DNA from: Leptospira ognonensis | GTDB taxonomy: Bacteria > Spirochaetota > Leptospiria > Leptospirales > Leptospiraceae | DNA length: 64,000 nt | Direction of reading: 5' to 3' | Assembly (NCBI RefSeq): GCF_004770745.1 | Contig: NZ_RQGD01000025.1 | Span: 1-64,000, forward strand | Shown here: piece by piece, positions 53,375-63,937 of the stretch | Layout of the letters: each line of letters starts with the position of its first letter | How positions within the stretch are numbered: position 1 is the stretch's first letter | Made by a program: the position numbers and the translations under genes | The notes under the pieces: generated by a model | Databases searched by the model: none | What the model was told of the DNA's origin: nothing | What the model saw: the letters and a program-made list of their open reading frames with translations, nothing else

Positions 53375-54373
53375 ATGAAGAAATATGATGTTTTTGGTGT
53401 AGGCAATGCCCTCGTAGATATTATCGCGTTTATCGATCCGAAGTTTTTAGAAAAACAGAAAATAAGCAAGGGAGTCATGACCCTTGTGGATGAAACTAGG
53501 CAAGGTGAGATTCTTGCAGACTTACACGATATAAAAAAAGAATTACGTTCGGGTGGCAGTGCAGCTAACACGATGATTGCGATCGCAAATTCCGGAGGTA
53601 CATGCGCTTATACAGGCAAAGTCACCCATGATACCTATGGGGAATTTTATAAAAAAGATATGGAAGATGCAGGCGTCTTTTTTGAGACAAAACCAGACAA
53701 GGCAGGTCACACAGGAACTTGCGTCGTACTTACAACACCAGATGCGGAAAGAACGATGCTTACCTCCTTAGGTATTTCAACTTCTCTTGGTCCAGAGGAT
53801 ATTGATTTAGAAAGATTGAAATTATCAGCATATGTTTATGTGGAAGGCTACCTTTGGGATGGAGATTCGACAAAAAAGGCGAGTGAACTCTCCATGTCTG
53901 AAGCCAAAAAAAATGGAGTAAAAGTGGCATTTACCTATAGTGACCCGTTCTGTGTGAATCGATCTCGAGAAGAGTTTATCCGCCTAACAAAAGAATATGT
54001 AGATGTTGTTTTCTGCAATACTGAGGAAGGATTGGCGCTAAGCGGAAAGACCGATCCTAAGGAAGCAGTCGCCTTCATCGGAAGTCTTGCCGGTTTAGTT
54101 TTTATGACCGCGGGAAAAGATGGGGCCTATGTTTGCGAAAATGGAAAGGTAACGCTTGTTCCTGGTTTCCCTGTGAAACCAATCGATACGACAGGTGCTG
54201 GTGATGCGTTTGCTGCTGGTACGCTTTATGGCTTAACTCATGGATATTCGAATGCGAAATCTGCCAGATGGGGAAACTATGTAGCCTCGCGTATAGTGCA
54301 GGAAGTTGGGCCAAGGCTCACAATCCACTTACTTGGTAGACAAGACGAAATTTTAAAAGATTTTAAGGATTAA
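53375..54373 (+). CDS. PfkB-family sugar/nucleoside kinase
   Basis: A 332-residue ribokinase/adenosine kinase-like protein from the ATG at 53375, which gives the standard family start (YDVFGVGNALVDII). Upstream in-frame codons would add 28 residues without family similarity. LRSGGSAANTMIAIANSGG (substrate lid region) and the C-terminal IDTTGAGDAFAAG (anion hole and catalytic Asp) are complete. It phosphorylates a sugar or nucleoside, and adenosine kinase is the closest resemblance by pattern. It is divergent from the TonB receptor gene with about 110 bases between. Confidence 0.85.
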   Translation: MKKYDVFGVGNALVDIIAFIDPKFLEKQKISKGVMTLVDETRQGEILADLHDIKKELRSGGSAANTMIAIANSGGTCAYTGKVTHDTYGEFYKKDMEDAGVFFETKPDKAGHTGTCVVLTTPDAERTMLTSLGISTSLGPEDIDLERLKLSAYVYVEGYLWDGDSTKKASELSMSEAKKNGVKVAFTYSDPFCVNRSREEFIRLTKEYVDVVFCNTEEGLALSGKTDPKEAVAFIGSLAGLVFMTAGKDGAYVCENGKVTLVPGFPVKPIDTTGAGDAFAAGTLYGLTHGYSNAKSARWGNYVASRIVQEVGPRLTIHLLGRQDEILKDFKD

Positions 54374-54767
54374 GTTTTTTTAACTGTTCATTTTCTTCCA
54401 GGAGAAGATGGATGCGTGTTACGATTTCGAGAGGTGCGAACGGTTTTTCAATCAAGCCGATCGCGCCTCTTTTTTTATACTCTTGGATCTCGCTTCTTTG
54501 AACTCTCGAGGTAATGAATATAACCGGAATCTGTTTCAATATCTCATTTTTATTCAACTCATCCATCAGCTCAAGTCCACTCATGCCAGGCATAAGTACA
54601 TCTAATAGAATCAAATCTGGTTTTTCGATATTTGCCTTTGTGAGACCGTCCTGGCCATTGGTGGCGAACGATAGTAAGATATCGGAACTATGCTCAATGG
54701 CTATTTTTAAAATTTCGGTGATGTCTTCCTCATCTTCGATAATAAGGATGGATTTTAATTTTTTCAT
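54363..54767 (-). CDS. Single-domain response regulator
   Basis: A 134-residue CheY-like receiver. Acidic pocket Glu11/Asp12 in LIIEDEEDI, phospho-acceptor Asp56 in LLDVLMPGMSG, Thr in FITSRV and Lys in LIEKPFAPLE. There is no output domain. It lies 7 bases downstream of the PAS kinase gene, which is its likely partner, and its 3' end overlaps the converging kinase gene by 11 bases. Confidence 0.92.
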   Translation of the reverse strand: MKKLKSILIIEDEEDITEILKIAIEHSSDILLSFATNGQDGLTKANIEKPDLILLDVLMPGMSGLELMDELNKNEILKQIPVIFITSRVQRSEIQEYKKRGAIGLIEKPFAPLEIVTRIHLLLEENEQLKKLNP

Positions 54768-54774
54768 AAAGAGG

Positions 54775-56277
54775 CTACTGGTTGTTTATCGAATGTGCAT
54801 GCACTTTTACTTTTGGAAGTTCTATCATAAATGTTGTTCCTTCCGTAGATGTTGAATAAGATATTTTTCCAAGCATGGCCTCGACAAATGCTTTTGTAAT
54901 CGCAAGTCCAAGTCCAGAACCTCCCACCAACTTATCCTTAGGTGGAACACCTTGTGCAAACCTATGAAAGAGTCTGGGTTGAAACTCCGGATCGATGCCA
55001 GGTCCAAAATCCTGAACCGTCAAGAATGCCATCGACTCATTCTCCCCGATCTTAACTAGAATTGAGGAATACTTGGGAGTATATTTTACTGCATTGGAAA
55101 TTAAATTTCCGATGCAGTGATTGAGTCTATCGTCATCAACGAAGACGAAAATTTCACTTTCAGGTTTTTCGTATTGTAATACAACGTGAAATTGTTCGGC
55201 AAAAGTTCTCATACCTTCTACTGCACTGAGTACAAGTTCTCCGAGCTGATGATTTTGATATGAAAAATTGATATTCCCAGAGTCCAAGGATTCGATATCT
55301 AGTAAGTCACTCACGAACCGAACCAACCTGAGTGTATTCTTTCTGCAGATATTTAGCAAAGATTTTGCCTGGCTATTGATCTCTCCTGCCACTCCACCTA
55401 TAAGAAGTTCGATGGCACCTTTAATCGATGTCAGTGGAGTCCTGAGCTCATGACTGACTAAGCTTATGAATTCGTTTTTTAATCGTTCCGCCTTCTTTCT
55501 AATCGTTATATTTCTGACAATGGCGAGAACTTCATTGTTTCCACTTTTTGTCAGACGGATCTCATAAAATTTTTCACCATCATAATCATCAACAGAATAT
55601 TCCTGAGTTGCGACAGAATCCTTTTCCAAAACTTCCTGTCTCATTTTTTCGATAGATTCTATCCGATTACCTGGGAAAATTTCATTGAGTCTTAAAAATT
55701 GAACTCCTGAATGATCCTCCCAATCCGAAAAATCTGGATATTCTTTGTAATTGATTACATTTCCACTTATATGGATTCTGTAAAGTGCATCGGGTATGGC
55801 GGTAAGTATGGCTCTATTTTTTATTATAATATTATCATAACCAAATTCTACCTGTTTCAGGTTTGTGATTTCCGAGGAAAGTGCAATTAGATAGGAACTA
55901 AATGGAATGAGCATCATCTCAAACCATCTTCCATCTCCATAGTTAAACTGATCGATTTTGATTGTTCTATTTTCTGCAAGGGCCGATTGCATGGCGATAC
56001 CAAGCTTGGAATCCTTAATCTCGGGATAAACTTGCCAGACATGCTTTCCAATCAATTCTCCGTTTCGGCTACGAGTGATATCTTCTGCTTTGGCATTCAG
56101 ATATTCATATTTCCACTCTTGATTGATAATGAAAACAGCATCACGTAACGAATCAATGATGCGGTATAATATCAATTTAGGCAATTTTCCTTCGGATTCA
56201 AAAAGAAGTTGCTTTGCGGCAAAAAAGCTGGGCTCATCCTTGAAAAAGCCTTTGATTTTTTCTAATTCTTCGTACAT
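54775..56277 (-). CDS. PAS-domain sensor histidine kinase
   Basis: A 500-residue soluble kinase from the ATG at 56277; an earlier start at 56319 would overlap the divergent ABC gene. Two PAS domains (about 30-150 and 150-260; IIDSLRDAVFIINQEWKYEYLN and ILTAIPDALYRIHISGN) lead to HisKA with His276 in LVSHELRTPLTSIKG. The ATPase domain has N-box CIGNLISNAVKYTPK, G1 VQDFGPGIDPE and G2 GGSGLGLAITK. No membrane helix is present, so it senses a cytoplasmic cue such as redox or energy state. It forms an operon with the single-domain response regulator. Confidence 0.9.
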   Translation of the reverse strand: MYEELEKIKGFFKDEPSFFAAKQLLFESEGKLPKLILYRIIDSLRDAVFIINQEWKYEYLNAKAEDITRSRNGELIGKHVWQVYPEIKDSKLGIAMQSALAENRTIKIDQFNYGDGRWFEMMLIPFSSYLIALSSEITNLKQVEFGYDNIIIKNRAILTAIPDALYRIHISGNVINYKEYPDFSDWEDHSGVQFLRLNEIFPGNRIESIEKMRQEVLEKDSVATQEYSVDDYDGEKFYEIRLTKSGNNEVLAIVRNITIRKKAERLKNEFISLVSHELRTPLTSIKGAIELLIGGVAGEINSQAKSLLNICRKNTLRLVRFVSDLLDIESLDSGNINFSYQNHQLGELVLSAVEGMRTFAEQFHVVLQYEKPESEIFVFVDDDRLNHCIGNLISNAVKYTPKYSSILVKIGENESMAFLTVQDFGPGIDPEFQPRLFHRFAQGVPPKDKLVGGSGLGLAITKAFVEAMLGKISYSTSTEGTTFMIELPKVKVHAHSINNQ

Positions 56278-56310
56278 AAGTCCAAATATATCTAAATTAA
56301 ATCTACAGTT

Positions 56311-57240
56311 ATGATCCAAGTCAGCAATTTATCTAAATTTTATGGGGAAAAACGGGCCATTTCTGGTCTGAATTTTAAGCTAGAGAAGGGGGAAGTCGTT
56401 GGGCTTCTCGGCCTGAACGGTGCGGGAAAGACCACAACCATTCGAATTTTGGCTGGATTCCTGATTCCAAGTGCCGGTGATGCCTTGATTGATGGAAAAT
56501 CAATTTTTGATTATCCACTCGAGGCGAAGAAGAAAATCGGATACCTGCCCGAATCGCCTCCGCTTTACGAAGATTTTGCGGTTTTTGATTATCTACAATT
56601 TGTGGGAAGATTGAAACAAATATCTGAAACAGAACTGCCCGCAGAAATAGAAAAAGTATTAAACAAAACAAATATCGTGGATGTTCGGGACCGCCTGATC
56701 TCTACGCTCTCTCTTGGTTACAGAAAGCGAGTGGGCATAGCGCAGGCGATCCTTGGCAATCCAGAAGTTGTCATCATGGACGAACCAATCTCAGGTCTCG
56801 ATCCAAAACAAATTGTAGAAATTCGAAATCTCATACGAAGTTTAGCAGGAGAACATACAGTACTCATATCCAGCCATATCTTAAGTGAAATTTATAAAAC
56901 TTGTGATAAGTTTTTATTTTTACATAAGGGTGCCCTTAGACAGGAGCTCAGCTTTTCTAAGTTAGATGAAGAAATGTCAAGACTTGCGGGATTGGAGATC
57001 GGGCTTTCAGGAGGCACAAAAGAGAATTTAGAGATTTTTTTAAAAACTTTTTTGGCAGCAGATGATAAACTACAGTTTATCAGTGGAAGTTCCGAAGAAC
57101 AGCTTTTTCTAGTGAATAGCAAAGACCCAAAATCGTTTAAAGAAAAACTTTTTAGTCAAGCCAATGTTTCGGGCATACAAATCGAATCGATTCGCAAACA
57201 GGAAGTATCTCTAGAACAAATCTTTTTGGAGAAGATATGA
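56311..57240 (+). CDS. ABC transporter ATPase (GldA-like)
   Basis: A 309-residue ATPase with Walker [11 protein letters not shown] (about 34-43), signature [13 protein letters not shown], Walker [14 protein letters not shown] and switch His in LISSHIL. The C-terminal extension (about 215-309) is the domain typical of GldA-type ATPases. It is the first gene of a four-gene export system. Homologues are linked to gliding motility in Bacteroidota, but spirochaetes do not glide in that way, so another cargo is expected. It overlaps the permease gene by 4 bases. Confidence 0.88.
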   Translation: MIQVSNLSKFYGEKRAISGLNFKLEKGEVVGLLGLNGAGKTTTIRILAGFLIPSAGDALIDGKSIFDYPLEAKKKIGYLPESPPLYEDFAVFDYLQFVGRLKQISETELPAEIEKVLNKTNIVDVRDRLISTLSLGYRKRVGIAQAILGNPEVVIMDEPISGLDPKQIVEIRNLIRSLAGEHTVLISSHILSEIYKTCDKFLFLHKGALRQELSFSKLDEEMSRLAGLEIGLSGGTKENLEIFLKTFLAADDKLQFISGSSEEQLFLVNSKDPKSFKEKLFSQANVSGIQIESIRKQEVSLEQIFLEKI

Positions 57241-57968
57241 ATTTTCAAACATCCCTCTGGATTTATAAAAAAGAATTAAAATTATTCTTTGGAACCTATA
57301 TGGGACCTCTTGTTTTAGGAGGCACTGCCTTCCTAAATGCTCTCTTCATTATGATTTTAAATTTTAACGGAAGAGCAAACTATGAGGAGGCGACGGTGGT
57401 TACATTTGTCTCGTTTATGACGACGATTCTCATTGCTATGATCATTATTTCTATGGGTTCCATTGTGGAAGAAAAGAATAAAGGTACACTTGAGCTTCTC
57501 TTTACGAGTCCCATTACAGATGTAGATATTGTCATCGGTAAATTTTTGTTTGGTGTGACAATATGTGCGATCATCACAGTTTTTATCAATGGACTATTTC
57601 CGATTCTTTTGTATTCTTATTGGCAAGCACCTTTATATATCGTAATTTCTGGAATGATAGGGGTGTTTTTATTAGGAACATTTACTTATACAGTGGGACT
57701 ATTTGCGTCAAGTCTAGCGAAGAGCCAAATGATTTCTCTTTTAATTTCTGTGGTCATCATTTTGACTCTTTGGGTTGTCGGATACTTTTCTCATCTATTC
57801 CAATCAACGACGCGAAAGGTATTGTTTCATTTGCATATTTTTTCGCATTTTATCAGTTTTTCTAAAGGCGTGCTTCCGCTTACGGGCATTATATTCTTTA
57901 TAAGTGGCACTTTCCTTTTTCTATATCTGACTGTAAAGGTTCTCGAATCGAGAAGATGGAGGGGGTAG
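57237..57968 (+). CDS. ABC transporter permease (GldF-like)
   Basis: A 243-residue permease with six hydrophobic segments. It has the family start [30 protein letters not shown] and [29 protein letters not shown], a pattern of the GldF/NosY-type ABC-2 permeases. The start overlaps the ATPase gene (ATGA), and the third gene follows after 7 bases. Confidence 0.85.
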   Translation: MNFQTSLWIYKKELKLFFGTYMGPLVLGGTAFLNALFIMILNFNGRANYEEATVVTFVSFMTTILIAMIIISMGSIVEEKNKGTLELLFTSPITDVDIVIGKFLFGVTICAIITVFINGLFPILLYSYWQAPLYIVISGMIGVFLLGTFTYTVGLFASSLAKSQMISLLISVVIILTLWVVGYFSHLFQSTTRKVLFHLHIFSHFISFSKGVLPLTGIIFFISGTFLFLYLTVKVLESRRWRG

Positions 57969-57975
57969 TTCGATC

Positions 57976-59826
57976 ATGATTCCATTAGATAGAGTGTTTC
58001 CGTTTTTAAGTGTTCTTTCCTTATATCTATTTTTTTTAATCGATGGAATGGTCACCGATCCTGCTAAGAGGTGGCTATGGTTAGGCATCATTGCGCTCTT
58101 TATTCTTTCCGATGTCATTTATCGGATCATCTCTTACGGTATACGGTCTGAGGATCAGAACCGATATATAGGAACAGGATTGGGTCTTTCCTCCTTTTTC
58201 TTATCTCTTCTTCGTGATTATCTGGATATATCGAATGTTGCTGGGATCAATGCAGAGGCAAGTGCCATTCCGAAGGTAAGAGAGTTCTTGCTACTCCTTG
58301 TCGTCATATTTGCTTTTTCGTTTCTATTGCAGGTGGTGTTACTCGAAGTTGGTCGAGCATCACTCGAAGCGCAGAGCAACCTATCTAAGTCAAAGAGCTC
58401 GTTGTTACAAAATGCTCTTCTTGGATTTTTATTATTGCTTCCGGTGCTTGTTGCTATTAATTATTTTGCCATCAAAAGAAATTATAATTTTGATTTAAGT
58501 GCAAAGGGAAAATATTCCTTGTCTCAAACGGCAAGAACTCTATTAAAACAAATCAAAAAAGAAACTTCCATTACTGCTTTTTATCCAAGGCCTTTGGAGG
58601 CCGATGGTCCCTCAAATTCTTTTACGTTAACACGGATTCGTCCAGATGTAGAAATCATTTTGGATCAAATCCGCGCTGAAAATGCAATGATTTCGACACA
58701 ATTTATCAATGCAGACGTAGAGACAGATCTTCTCAAAGATTTTCCCCAGGCTGCCAATGGAAGCATCGTGATTCGAGCGAAAAAAGAATCTGTTGTCGGT
58801 GACATCCCTTTTGCTGAAGAAAAAATTTTCGTGAAAGATGTGGCTGATCTGGAGGAGATGGAACGTAAATTGATCTCTGCTCTTTTTACTGTAGCGACGG
58901 AGCAGAAGAAGGTATATTTTACGACATCGAATGGGGAAAGATTTGGCGTCGGGTTCAAATCTCTCCCGAATGAACAAATCAATCGCTTTACGAGTAACCT
59001 CCAATTTTTGAATTTTAAAGCGGGTGAGTGGGGTTTCGCACAAGGCTGGCCTTCTGCCTTTCCAACAGATGCAGATATGGTGGCAATCATAGGCGCGACC
59101 GTACCCTTTTCGGAGGAAGCACGTGCCGAAATTAAGAAATACGTACTTGAAAAAAATGGAAAACTTTTTGTAACCATAGACCCTCGTGGCAGAGAAGATT
59201 TTTCTTGGTTACTTTCCGCGTCTGGGCTTGAGATGAAAAACGAAGCACTCGTAGAAGTTTCAGAAAAACCAGGGGTTATTGTCGCGAAAAGAATGCCTGA
59301 TCATAAAATCACAGAACTGATTCCCAAAAAAGATCTGGGAGTCTTGTTCCCGTATAGCGGGTATTTTGTGACAGTGTCCGCGGGAACCAATCCATTTTTG
59401 TTTAAATCGGAAAACATTCTCGAGACGGGATTTGATGTTTATGCCGATCTAAATAAAAATTCAAAATTGGATGCAGATGAGAAAAAAGAGAATCGAATCT
59501 TAAGTGCCATTCTCACTCCCCTATCACTTACTGGAGATAAAACAGGAAGAGTTGTGATTCATGCAGGGACGTCCTGGATTACGGATCAGTTTATTTCTTA
59601 TACGATCAATGTGGCTTACTCAAATTCCCTTGTAACAGGACTCTTTTTAGACGAGGCCATTTCCGAGATTCCGAAAAAGAAGGAAGAAGCCACAACTGTG
59701 AATCTATCTGACAGTCAGAAGCTCATCGTCTGGGCGATCGGAGTCTTTCTCTATCCAGGATTCATCTTTGGACTGGGTGCTTACTATGTTAGTTCAAGAA
59801 GAAAAAAAGCATCTATAGAAGTATGA
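57976..59826 (+). CDS. Gld-like ABC auxiliary membrane protein (GldG type)
   Basis: A 616-residue protein. Helices at the N-terminus (about 10-160) are followed by a long extracytoplasmic domain with KGKYSLSQTARTLLKQIKKETSITAFYPRP and DMVAIIGATVPFSEEARAEIKKYVLEKNGKLFVTIDPRG. A final helix is at about 585-605 (LIVWAIGVFLYPGFIFGLGAYYV). The layout matches GldG/DUF4350-type auxiliary proteins of ABC-2 exporters. It overlaps the next gene by 4 bases. Confidence 0.8.
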   Translation: MIPLDRVFPFLSVLSLYLFFLIDGMVTDPAKRWLWLGIIALFILSDVIYRIISYGIRSEDQNRYIGTGLGLSSFFLSLLRDYLDISNVAGINAEASAIPKVREFLLLLVVIFAFSFLLQVVLLEVGRASLEAQSNLSKSKSSLLQNALLGFLLLLPVLVAINYFAIKRNYNFDLSAKGKYSLSQTARTLLKQIKKETSITAFYPRPLEADGPSNSFTLTRIRPDVEIILDQIRAENAMISTQFINADVETDLLKDFPQAANGSIVIRAKKESVVGDIPFAEEKIFVKDVADLEEMERKLISALFTVATEQKKVYFTTSNGERFGVGFKSLPNEQINRFTSNLQFLNFKAGEWGFAQGWPSAFPTDADMVAIIGATVPFSEEARAEIKKYVLEKNGKLFVTIDPRGREDFSWLLSASGLEMKNEALVEVSEKPGVIVAKRMPDHKITELIPKKDLGVLFPYSGYFVTVSAGTNPFLFKSENILETGFDVYADLNKNSKLDADEKKENRILSAILTPLSLTGDKTGRVVIHAGTSWITDQFISYTINVAYSNSLVTGLFLDEAISEIPKKKEEATTVNLSDSQKLIVWAIGVFLYPGFIFGLGAYYVSSRRKKASIEV

Positions 59827-60908
59827 ACAAACGTTTCTTATATTTAATCTTCACCTTAATTTTTTTACTCGTAGTATTCTTTTTCCAAGAAGAGAAGCTT
59901 GAGAACCAATCCGAGTTAAATTTCTGGAAAGAAAATTGGAAATCGATTCATTTCCAACCACCTAAAAAGGAATGGTGCGGAGTGGGCGAACCTGCCTTTA
60001 TCTCGACGGAAATAGAGATGAGACTTTATGATAGAGGTTGGAAAAAAGCTCCTATATTTTCTATCTCCTCTATAGATGAAATGACCAAGGAAATCGTTAC
60101 CTACGAAGGCAATTACAATATTAAGAATACATTCTCAGATTTAAGTGTCTTAAAAACTAAGTTTATAGATACCGCCAAGGAAGAAGAATTTAGTAAATAT
60201 TGTTTGTTAGATGATGCACCGAAATTTATCTTAAGTCTTGATTCACCTCTTGTGTCAGAAACTAAATCTAATAAGACACTTTATTTTGGGAAAAAAGTAG
60301 AGTCTGATTCCGCTAGAATCCTTGCTCGCGAATCAATGCAGTTAATCTCACCTTATGCTTATTTATTAGAGAAGTTTCGAGGGAGTCTTGTTGGATTACG
60401 TGAAAGACAATTTTTTACCTATAACGGTGGTTATATTAAGAGAATTGAGCTCACAGGACAAGGTCTGAGAATTATTGCTGAAAATTTTGCAAAAAAAAAT
60501 CAATATGAATCCTACGTAAACCAATGGAGTCGACCTACTGGAGAACGAATCGTTCTCCCTCCAGATATTGGAAATGATTGGGAGATAAAATTGAAAGCCT
60601 TACGCGCTGATTTGTACCCAGACGATGTGGAGGGTCCAGGTTTTTCCGAAGTTAAAAAATGGAAAGGGGCGACTCCTGAGTTTACGGTTTCGGTCGCGCA
60701 TTCTGATTCCCAGGAATGGAAACTTTCGATTTATCCACGAGTAGAATGGAAGGGCAAAACCTATAGACCTGTTCTGAGGGAAATATCGCCCTATTTATCA
60801 GAGAGTATGAGCTTTGTAAATGAAGAATCTTTCCAAAATTTTCTCCAAAGCGCACTTCGCGTGAAAAGTGCTTCCCGCTACGAACGTCCCAATCAGAAAA
60901 TCCAATAA
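59823..60908 (+). CDS. DUF4340-like auxiliary protein of the ABC system
   Basis: A 361-residue protein with an N-terminal membrane anchor (YLIFTLIFLLVVFFF) and an extracytoplasmic beta-rich region. It includes KTLYFGKKVESDSARILARE and YLLEKFRGSLVGLRERQFFTYNGGYIKRIELTG, which fit DUF4340-type partners of Gld-like exporters. The start overlaps the previous gene (ATGA). The GTG of the next gene follows its stop after one base (TAAGGTG). Confidence 0.75.
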   Translation: MNKRFLYLIFTLIFLLVVFFFQEEKLENQSELNFWKENWKSIHFQPPKKEWCGVGEPAFISTEIEMRLYDRGWKKAPIFSISSIDEMTKEIVTYEGNYNIKNTFSDLSVLKTKFIDTAKEEEFSKYCLLDDAPKFILSLDSPLVSETKSNKTLYFGKKVESDSARILARESMQLISPYAYLLEKFRGSLVGLRERQFFTYNGGYIKRIELTGQGLRIIAENFAKKNQYESYVNQWSRPTGERIVLPPDIGNDWEIKLKALRADLYPDDVEGPGFSEVKKWKGATPEFTVSVAHSDSQEWKLSIYPRVEWKGKTYRPVLREISPYLSESMSFVNEESFQNFLQSALRVKSASRYERPNQKIQ

Positions 60909-60909
60909 G

Positions 60910-61524
60910 GTGCAAAAAACAGATCTATACAATGCCAGACGGCAACTTCTAAGAGACATCTTTTTCTCGCCAACGTCGGCCTTTGAGTCTTACTTCCAGA
61001 AATCAGATTTGGGCGGAAGAGACTTGTTTCTCATCCATTTGAATCTCGCTTTAATTGGCGGGCTAATGAAGTTTTTTGGCAATATAATCCAAATCTTCAT
61101 ATTCAAAGTGACCACAATAGATGAGGAAACGACCTTAAGTCTTACTCAAGGAATCATTCCCCTTATTACATTTTATCTTCTAATATACGCCTTACTTAGA
61201 TTAACTGATAGTTTTCGGATGTATCACCAAATGCGCGATAAATCCAAAGATTGGTCGGGACCAGAACCTCACGTTTTTATACTTTCCTTTTTACCTTTTA
61301 CTTCTAGCGCAGTTTTTTGGATTTTACCGCCTCCCTTTCCCTTGTTAATCCTAGGTCTTGGCTTTTTGTATTCCTTGCAATTAGCATATTTGTATTTATC
61401 CATTCACCATGCATGGACCTCTCTTGAATTTTTCTTTTTCCTGATGAGGGTCATTCTCTTCTTTTTAGTTCTAATAACCATTCCTCTGGCGTTTTATCAT
61501 GTAATCAGGACGGCTCTCAATTGA
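60910..61524 (+). CDS. Yip1-like integral membrane protein
   Basis: A 204-residue protein from the GTG at 60910, one base after the previous stop. An ATG at 60868 would overlap the upstream gene by 41 bases and is less likely. Five hydrophobic helices follow a short cytoplasmic N-terminus, with [15 protein letters not shown] at the start as in Yip1/DUF1282-type proteins. The function is not known. It lies between the exporter genes and mpl in the operon. Confidence 0.6.
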   Translation: MQKTDLYNARRQLLRDIFFSPTSAFESYFQKSDLGGRDLFLIHLNLALIGGLMKFFGNIIQIFIFKVTTIDEETTLSLTQGIIPLITFYLLIYALLRLTDSFRMYHQMRDKSKDWSGPEPHVFILSFLPFTSSAVFWILPPPFPLLILGLGFLYSLQLAYLYLSIHHAWTSLEFFFFLMRVILFFLVLITIPLAFYHVIRTALN

Positions 61525-62915
61525 AGATTTTTTTAGTTGGTATTGGCGGTATTGCCATGGGCAATTTGGCTTACATGTTAAAAGAACTTGGGCATGAAGT
61601 CTCAGGCTCGGATCAAAATTTATACCCTCCCATGTCTGATAAATTAGTAGAATGGGGTCTATCACCTAAATCAGGTTATCATGCAGATAATGTAAAAGAA
61701 GCGGATCTCGTAATCATAGGAAATGCGATCTCTCGTGGAAATCCAGAAGTGGAAGCCGTTCTTAATTCTGGAAAGGAATATATGAGTATGGCTGAGGCCA
61801 TCGGTCATTTTTTTCTTAAAGGTAAAAAGCCCATTGTAATTGCAGGGACACATGGAAAAACAACGACTACATTTCTTACACATTATTTGCTTTCAGAGAT
61901 TGGTCTTGAGCCGGGTTTGTTTGTCGGTGGAATTCGTGCCGATGGTCATGCTGGTTTTTCTTTAGGAAGGGGAGATTATTTTGTCATAGAAGGTGATGAA
62001 TACGATAGCGCTTTTTTCGATAAGAGTTCAAAATTTCTCCATTACCGCCCCTACTACCTTGTGTTAAACGCACTCGATTTTGATCATGCAGATATTTTTG
62101 CAAATTTAGACGCGATTAAAGTGATGTTTAAACGATTGCTTAACTTAGTCCCAAGTAAAGGGAAAGTTTTGTCTTGGAAAGGATCCAAGAATCTAAATAC
62201 GATATTAGAAAATTTTAAGCATGCACCAGTGGGACTTTTTGAACTTGGCGAGAAGGGCTCGGTTTTTAGCTATAAAAAAGGCATTTTAAAAGACATACAA
62301 GCAAAACAAACATTAAGACCTTCTTTGATTGGGGCGCATAATTATCGCAATGCGGAAGCTGCCGTACGTGTTTGTTTGGAGATCGCGCCTGACAAACGAA
62401 AACAAATTCTAGAAGCTTTTTTACGTTTTCCTGGAGTCAAAAGACGGCAGGAAATTTTAGCAAAGACTGAAAATAGTTTGTTGGTAGAAGATTTTGCCCA
62501 TCACCCAGTAGCGATCCATGAAACGATTAAGGCTCATAAGGAGGCCTATCCTGGTTACAAAATCATCTCTCTCTTTGAACCAAGAAGTGCGACTTCTCAT
62601 AGAAATGTGTTTCAAGATGATTTTGCAAAAGCTTTCAAAGGCTCCGACTTAACGCTCATAACAGAAGTGTTCCAAGTAAATAAAGTTTCGGCTAAAGATC
62701 GATTGAATGTAAAACGACTCATCAAAGACACTGCCAAACATTCAAAAAAAACAGCCATATATTGCAAAGAACCAAAAGACATTCTGCACATTTTACAAAA
62801 AGAAATTTATAAATTTAACAAACACAAGATCATCATACTTGCCATGTCGAATGGTGCATTTGGTGGAATCTACCCTGAGTTAAAAAAACTTGTTATAGAA
62901 AGAGAGCAAAAATGA
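61521..62915 (+). CDS. mpl: UDP-N-acetylmuramate:tripeptide ligase (Mpl)
   Basis: A 464-residue Mur ligase from the TTG at 61521, which overlaps the stop of the previous gene (TTGA). Landmarks: [31 protein letters not shown]-binding [61 protein letters not shown] and [11 protein letters not shown]. The order and the SGSD after the first glycine loop point to Mpl, which rejoins recycled peptide to UDP-MurNAc, rather than MurC. MurC would be present elsewhere. It precedes pheS with a 4-base overlap. Confidence 0.88.
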   Translation: MKIFLVGIGGIAMGNLAYMLKELGHEVSGSDQNLYPPMSDKLVEWGLSPKSGYHADNVKEADLVIIGNAISRGNPEVEAVLNSGKEYMSMAEAIGHFFLKGKKPIVIAGTHGKTTTTFLTHYLLSEIGLEPGLFVGGIRADGHAGFSLGRGDYFVIEGDEYDSAFFDKSSKFLHYRPYYLVLNALDFDHADIFANLDAIKVMFKRLLNLVPSKGKVLSWKGSKNLNTILENFKHAPVGLFELGEKGSVFSYKKGILKDIQAKQTLRPSLIGAHNYRNAEAAVRVCLEIAPDKRKQILEAFLRFPGVKRRQEILAKTENSLLVEDFAHHPVAIHETIKAHKEAYPGYKIISLFEPRSATSHRNVFQDDFAKAFKGSDLTLITEVFQVNKVSAKDRLNVKRLIKDTAKHSKKTAIYCKEPKDILHILQKEIYKFNKHKIIILAMSNGAFGGIYPELKKLVIEREQK

Positions 62916-63937
62916 GCTTACTCGAAGAAATCAATTCCCTAATCCTTGAAGCAGAATCTTCACTATCAAAATGTAATTCCGAAGAGGAATTGGATGCATC
63001 CAAGAATTTGTTTGTTGGAAAAAAAGGAAAGCTAACACAGGTATTAAAAGGACTCGCCGCCCTATCTGTCGAAGAAAAGAAAACCATCGGTAAAGTTGCC
63101 AATGAAGCGCAAGTTCGTATCGAATCCTTTTTAGAAAATCGCCGAGCAGCTTTAAAAGAAGAATTCTATCAAATCAAACTGAAAGAAGAGTTTATTGATG
63201 CACTTAGGCCAGTAAATGGCAATGAAAGAGGTACCTTACATCCGATCACTCAAATTCAATACGAAATTGAAGATATTTTTACTTCCATGGGTTTTTCTGT
63301 GATGGATGGTCCCGAAGTCGAGACGGATGAAAATAATTTTGCGGCATTGAATTTTACAGAGGATCATCCTGCTCGCGATATGCAGGATACGTTTTATACG
63401 ACAGATGGAAACCTGCTTCGCACGCATACATCAGCGATCCAAGTCCGTGCACTTCGTAACCTAAAACCACCATTTCGCATCATTGCACCTGGGCGTGTCT
63501 TTCGTTATGAAGAAGTCGATGCCTCTCATGAAAACACCTTCTACCAAGTAGAAGGAATGGTGGTCGGTGAAAATATTTCTATTGCTAACTTAATTTATAC
63601 GATGGAAACTCTTCTTTCTAGTGTTTTTCGAACCAGTGTAAAAACCCGACTCCGTCCGGGATATTTCCCCTTTGTGGAACCGGGTTTTGAACTTGATATC
63701 CAGTGTCTTGTTTGTGAAGGTAAGGGATGTTCGGTATGCAAACAATCAGGTTGGTTGGAGTTACTTCCTTGTGGACTCATTCATCCCAATGTCCTCAGTC
63801 ACGCGGGGCACGATCCAAAAAAATGGACAGGCTTTGCCTTTGGTCTGGGACTTGATCGTCTCGTGATGATGCGGTATGGTATCAATGATATCCGCTATTT
63901 CCAATCTGGAAATTTACGATTTTTGAATCAGTTTTAA
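62912..63937 (+). CDS. pheS: Phenylalanyl-tRNA synthetase alpha subunit
   Basis: A 341-residue class II synthetase subunit. An N-terminal coiled coil (about 1-90) is followed by [14 protein letters not shown], motif 2-type [14 protein letters not shown] and [31 protein letters not shown]. It then has a zinc-type [24 protein letters not shown] and motif 3 [18 protein letters not shown]. It charges tRNA-Phe together with PheT, which is not seen within the remaining 63 bases. It is the last gene of the operon and overlaps mpl by four bases. Confidence 0.95.
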   Translation: MSLLEEINSLILEAESSLSKCNSEEELDASKNLFVGKKGKLTQVLKGLAALSVEEKKTIGKVANEAQVRIESFLENRRAALKEEFYQIKLKEEFIDALRPVNGNERGTLHPITQIQYEIEDIFTSMGFSVMDGPEVETDENNFAALNFTEDHPARDMQDTFYTTDGNLLRTHTSAIQVRALRNLKPPFRIIAPGRVFRYEEVDASHENTFYQVEGMVVGENISIANLIYTMETLLSSVFRTSVKTRLRPGYFPFVEPGFELDIQCLVCEGKGCSVCKQSGWLELLPCGLIHPNVLSHAGHDPKKWTGFAFGLGLDRLVMMRYGINDIRYFQSGNLRFLNQF

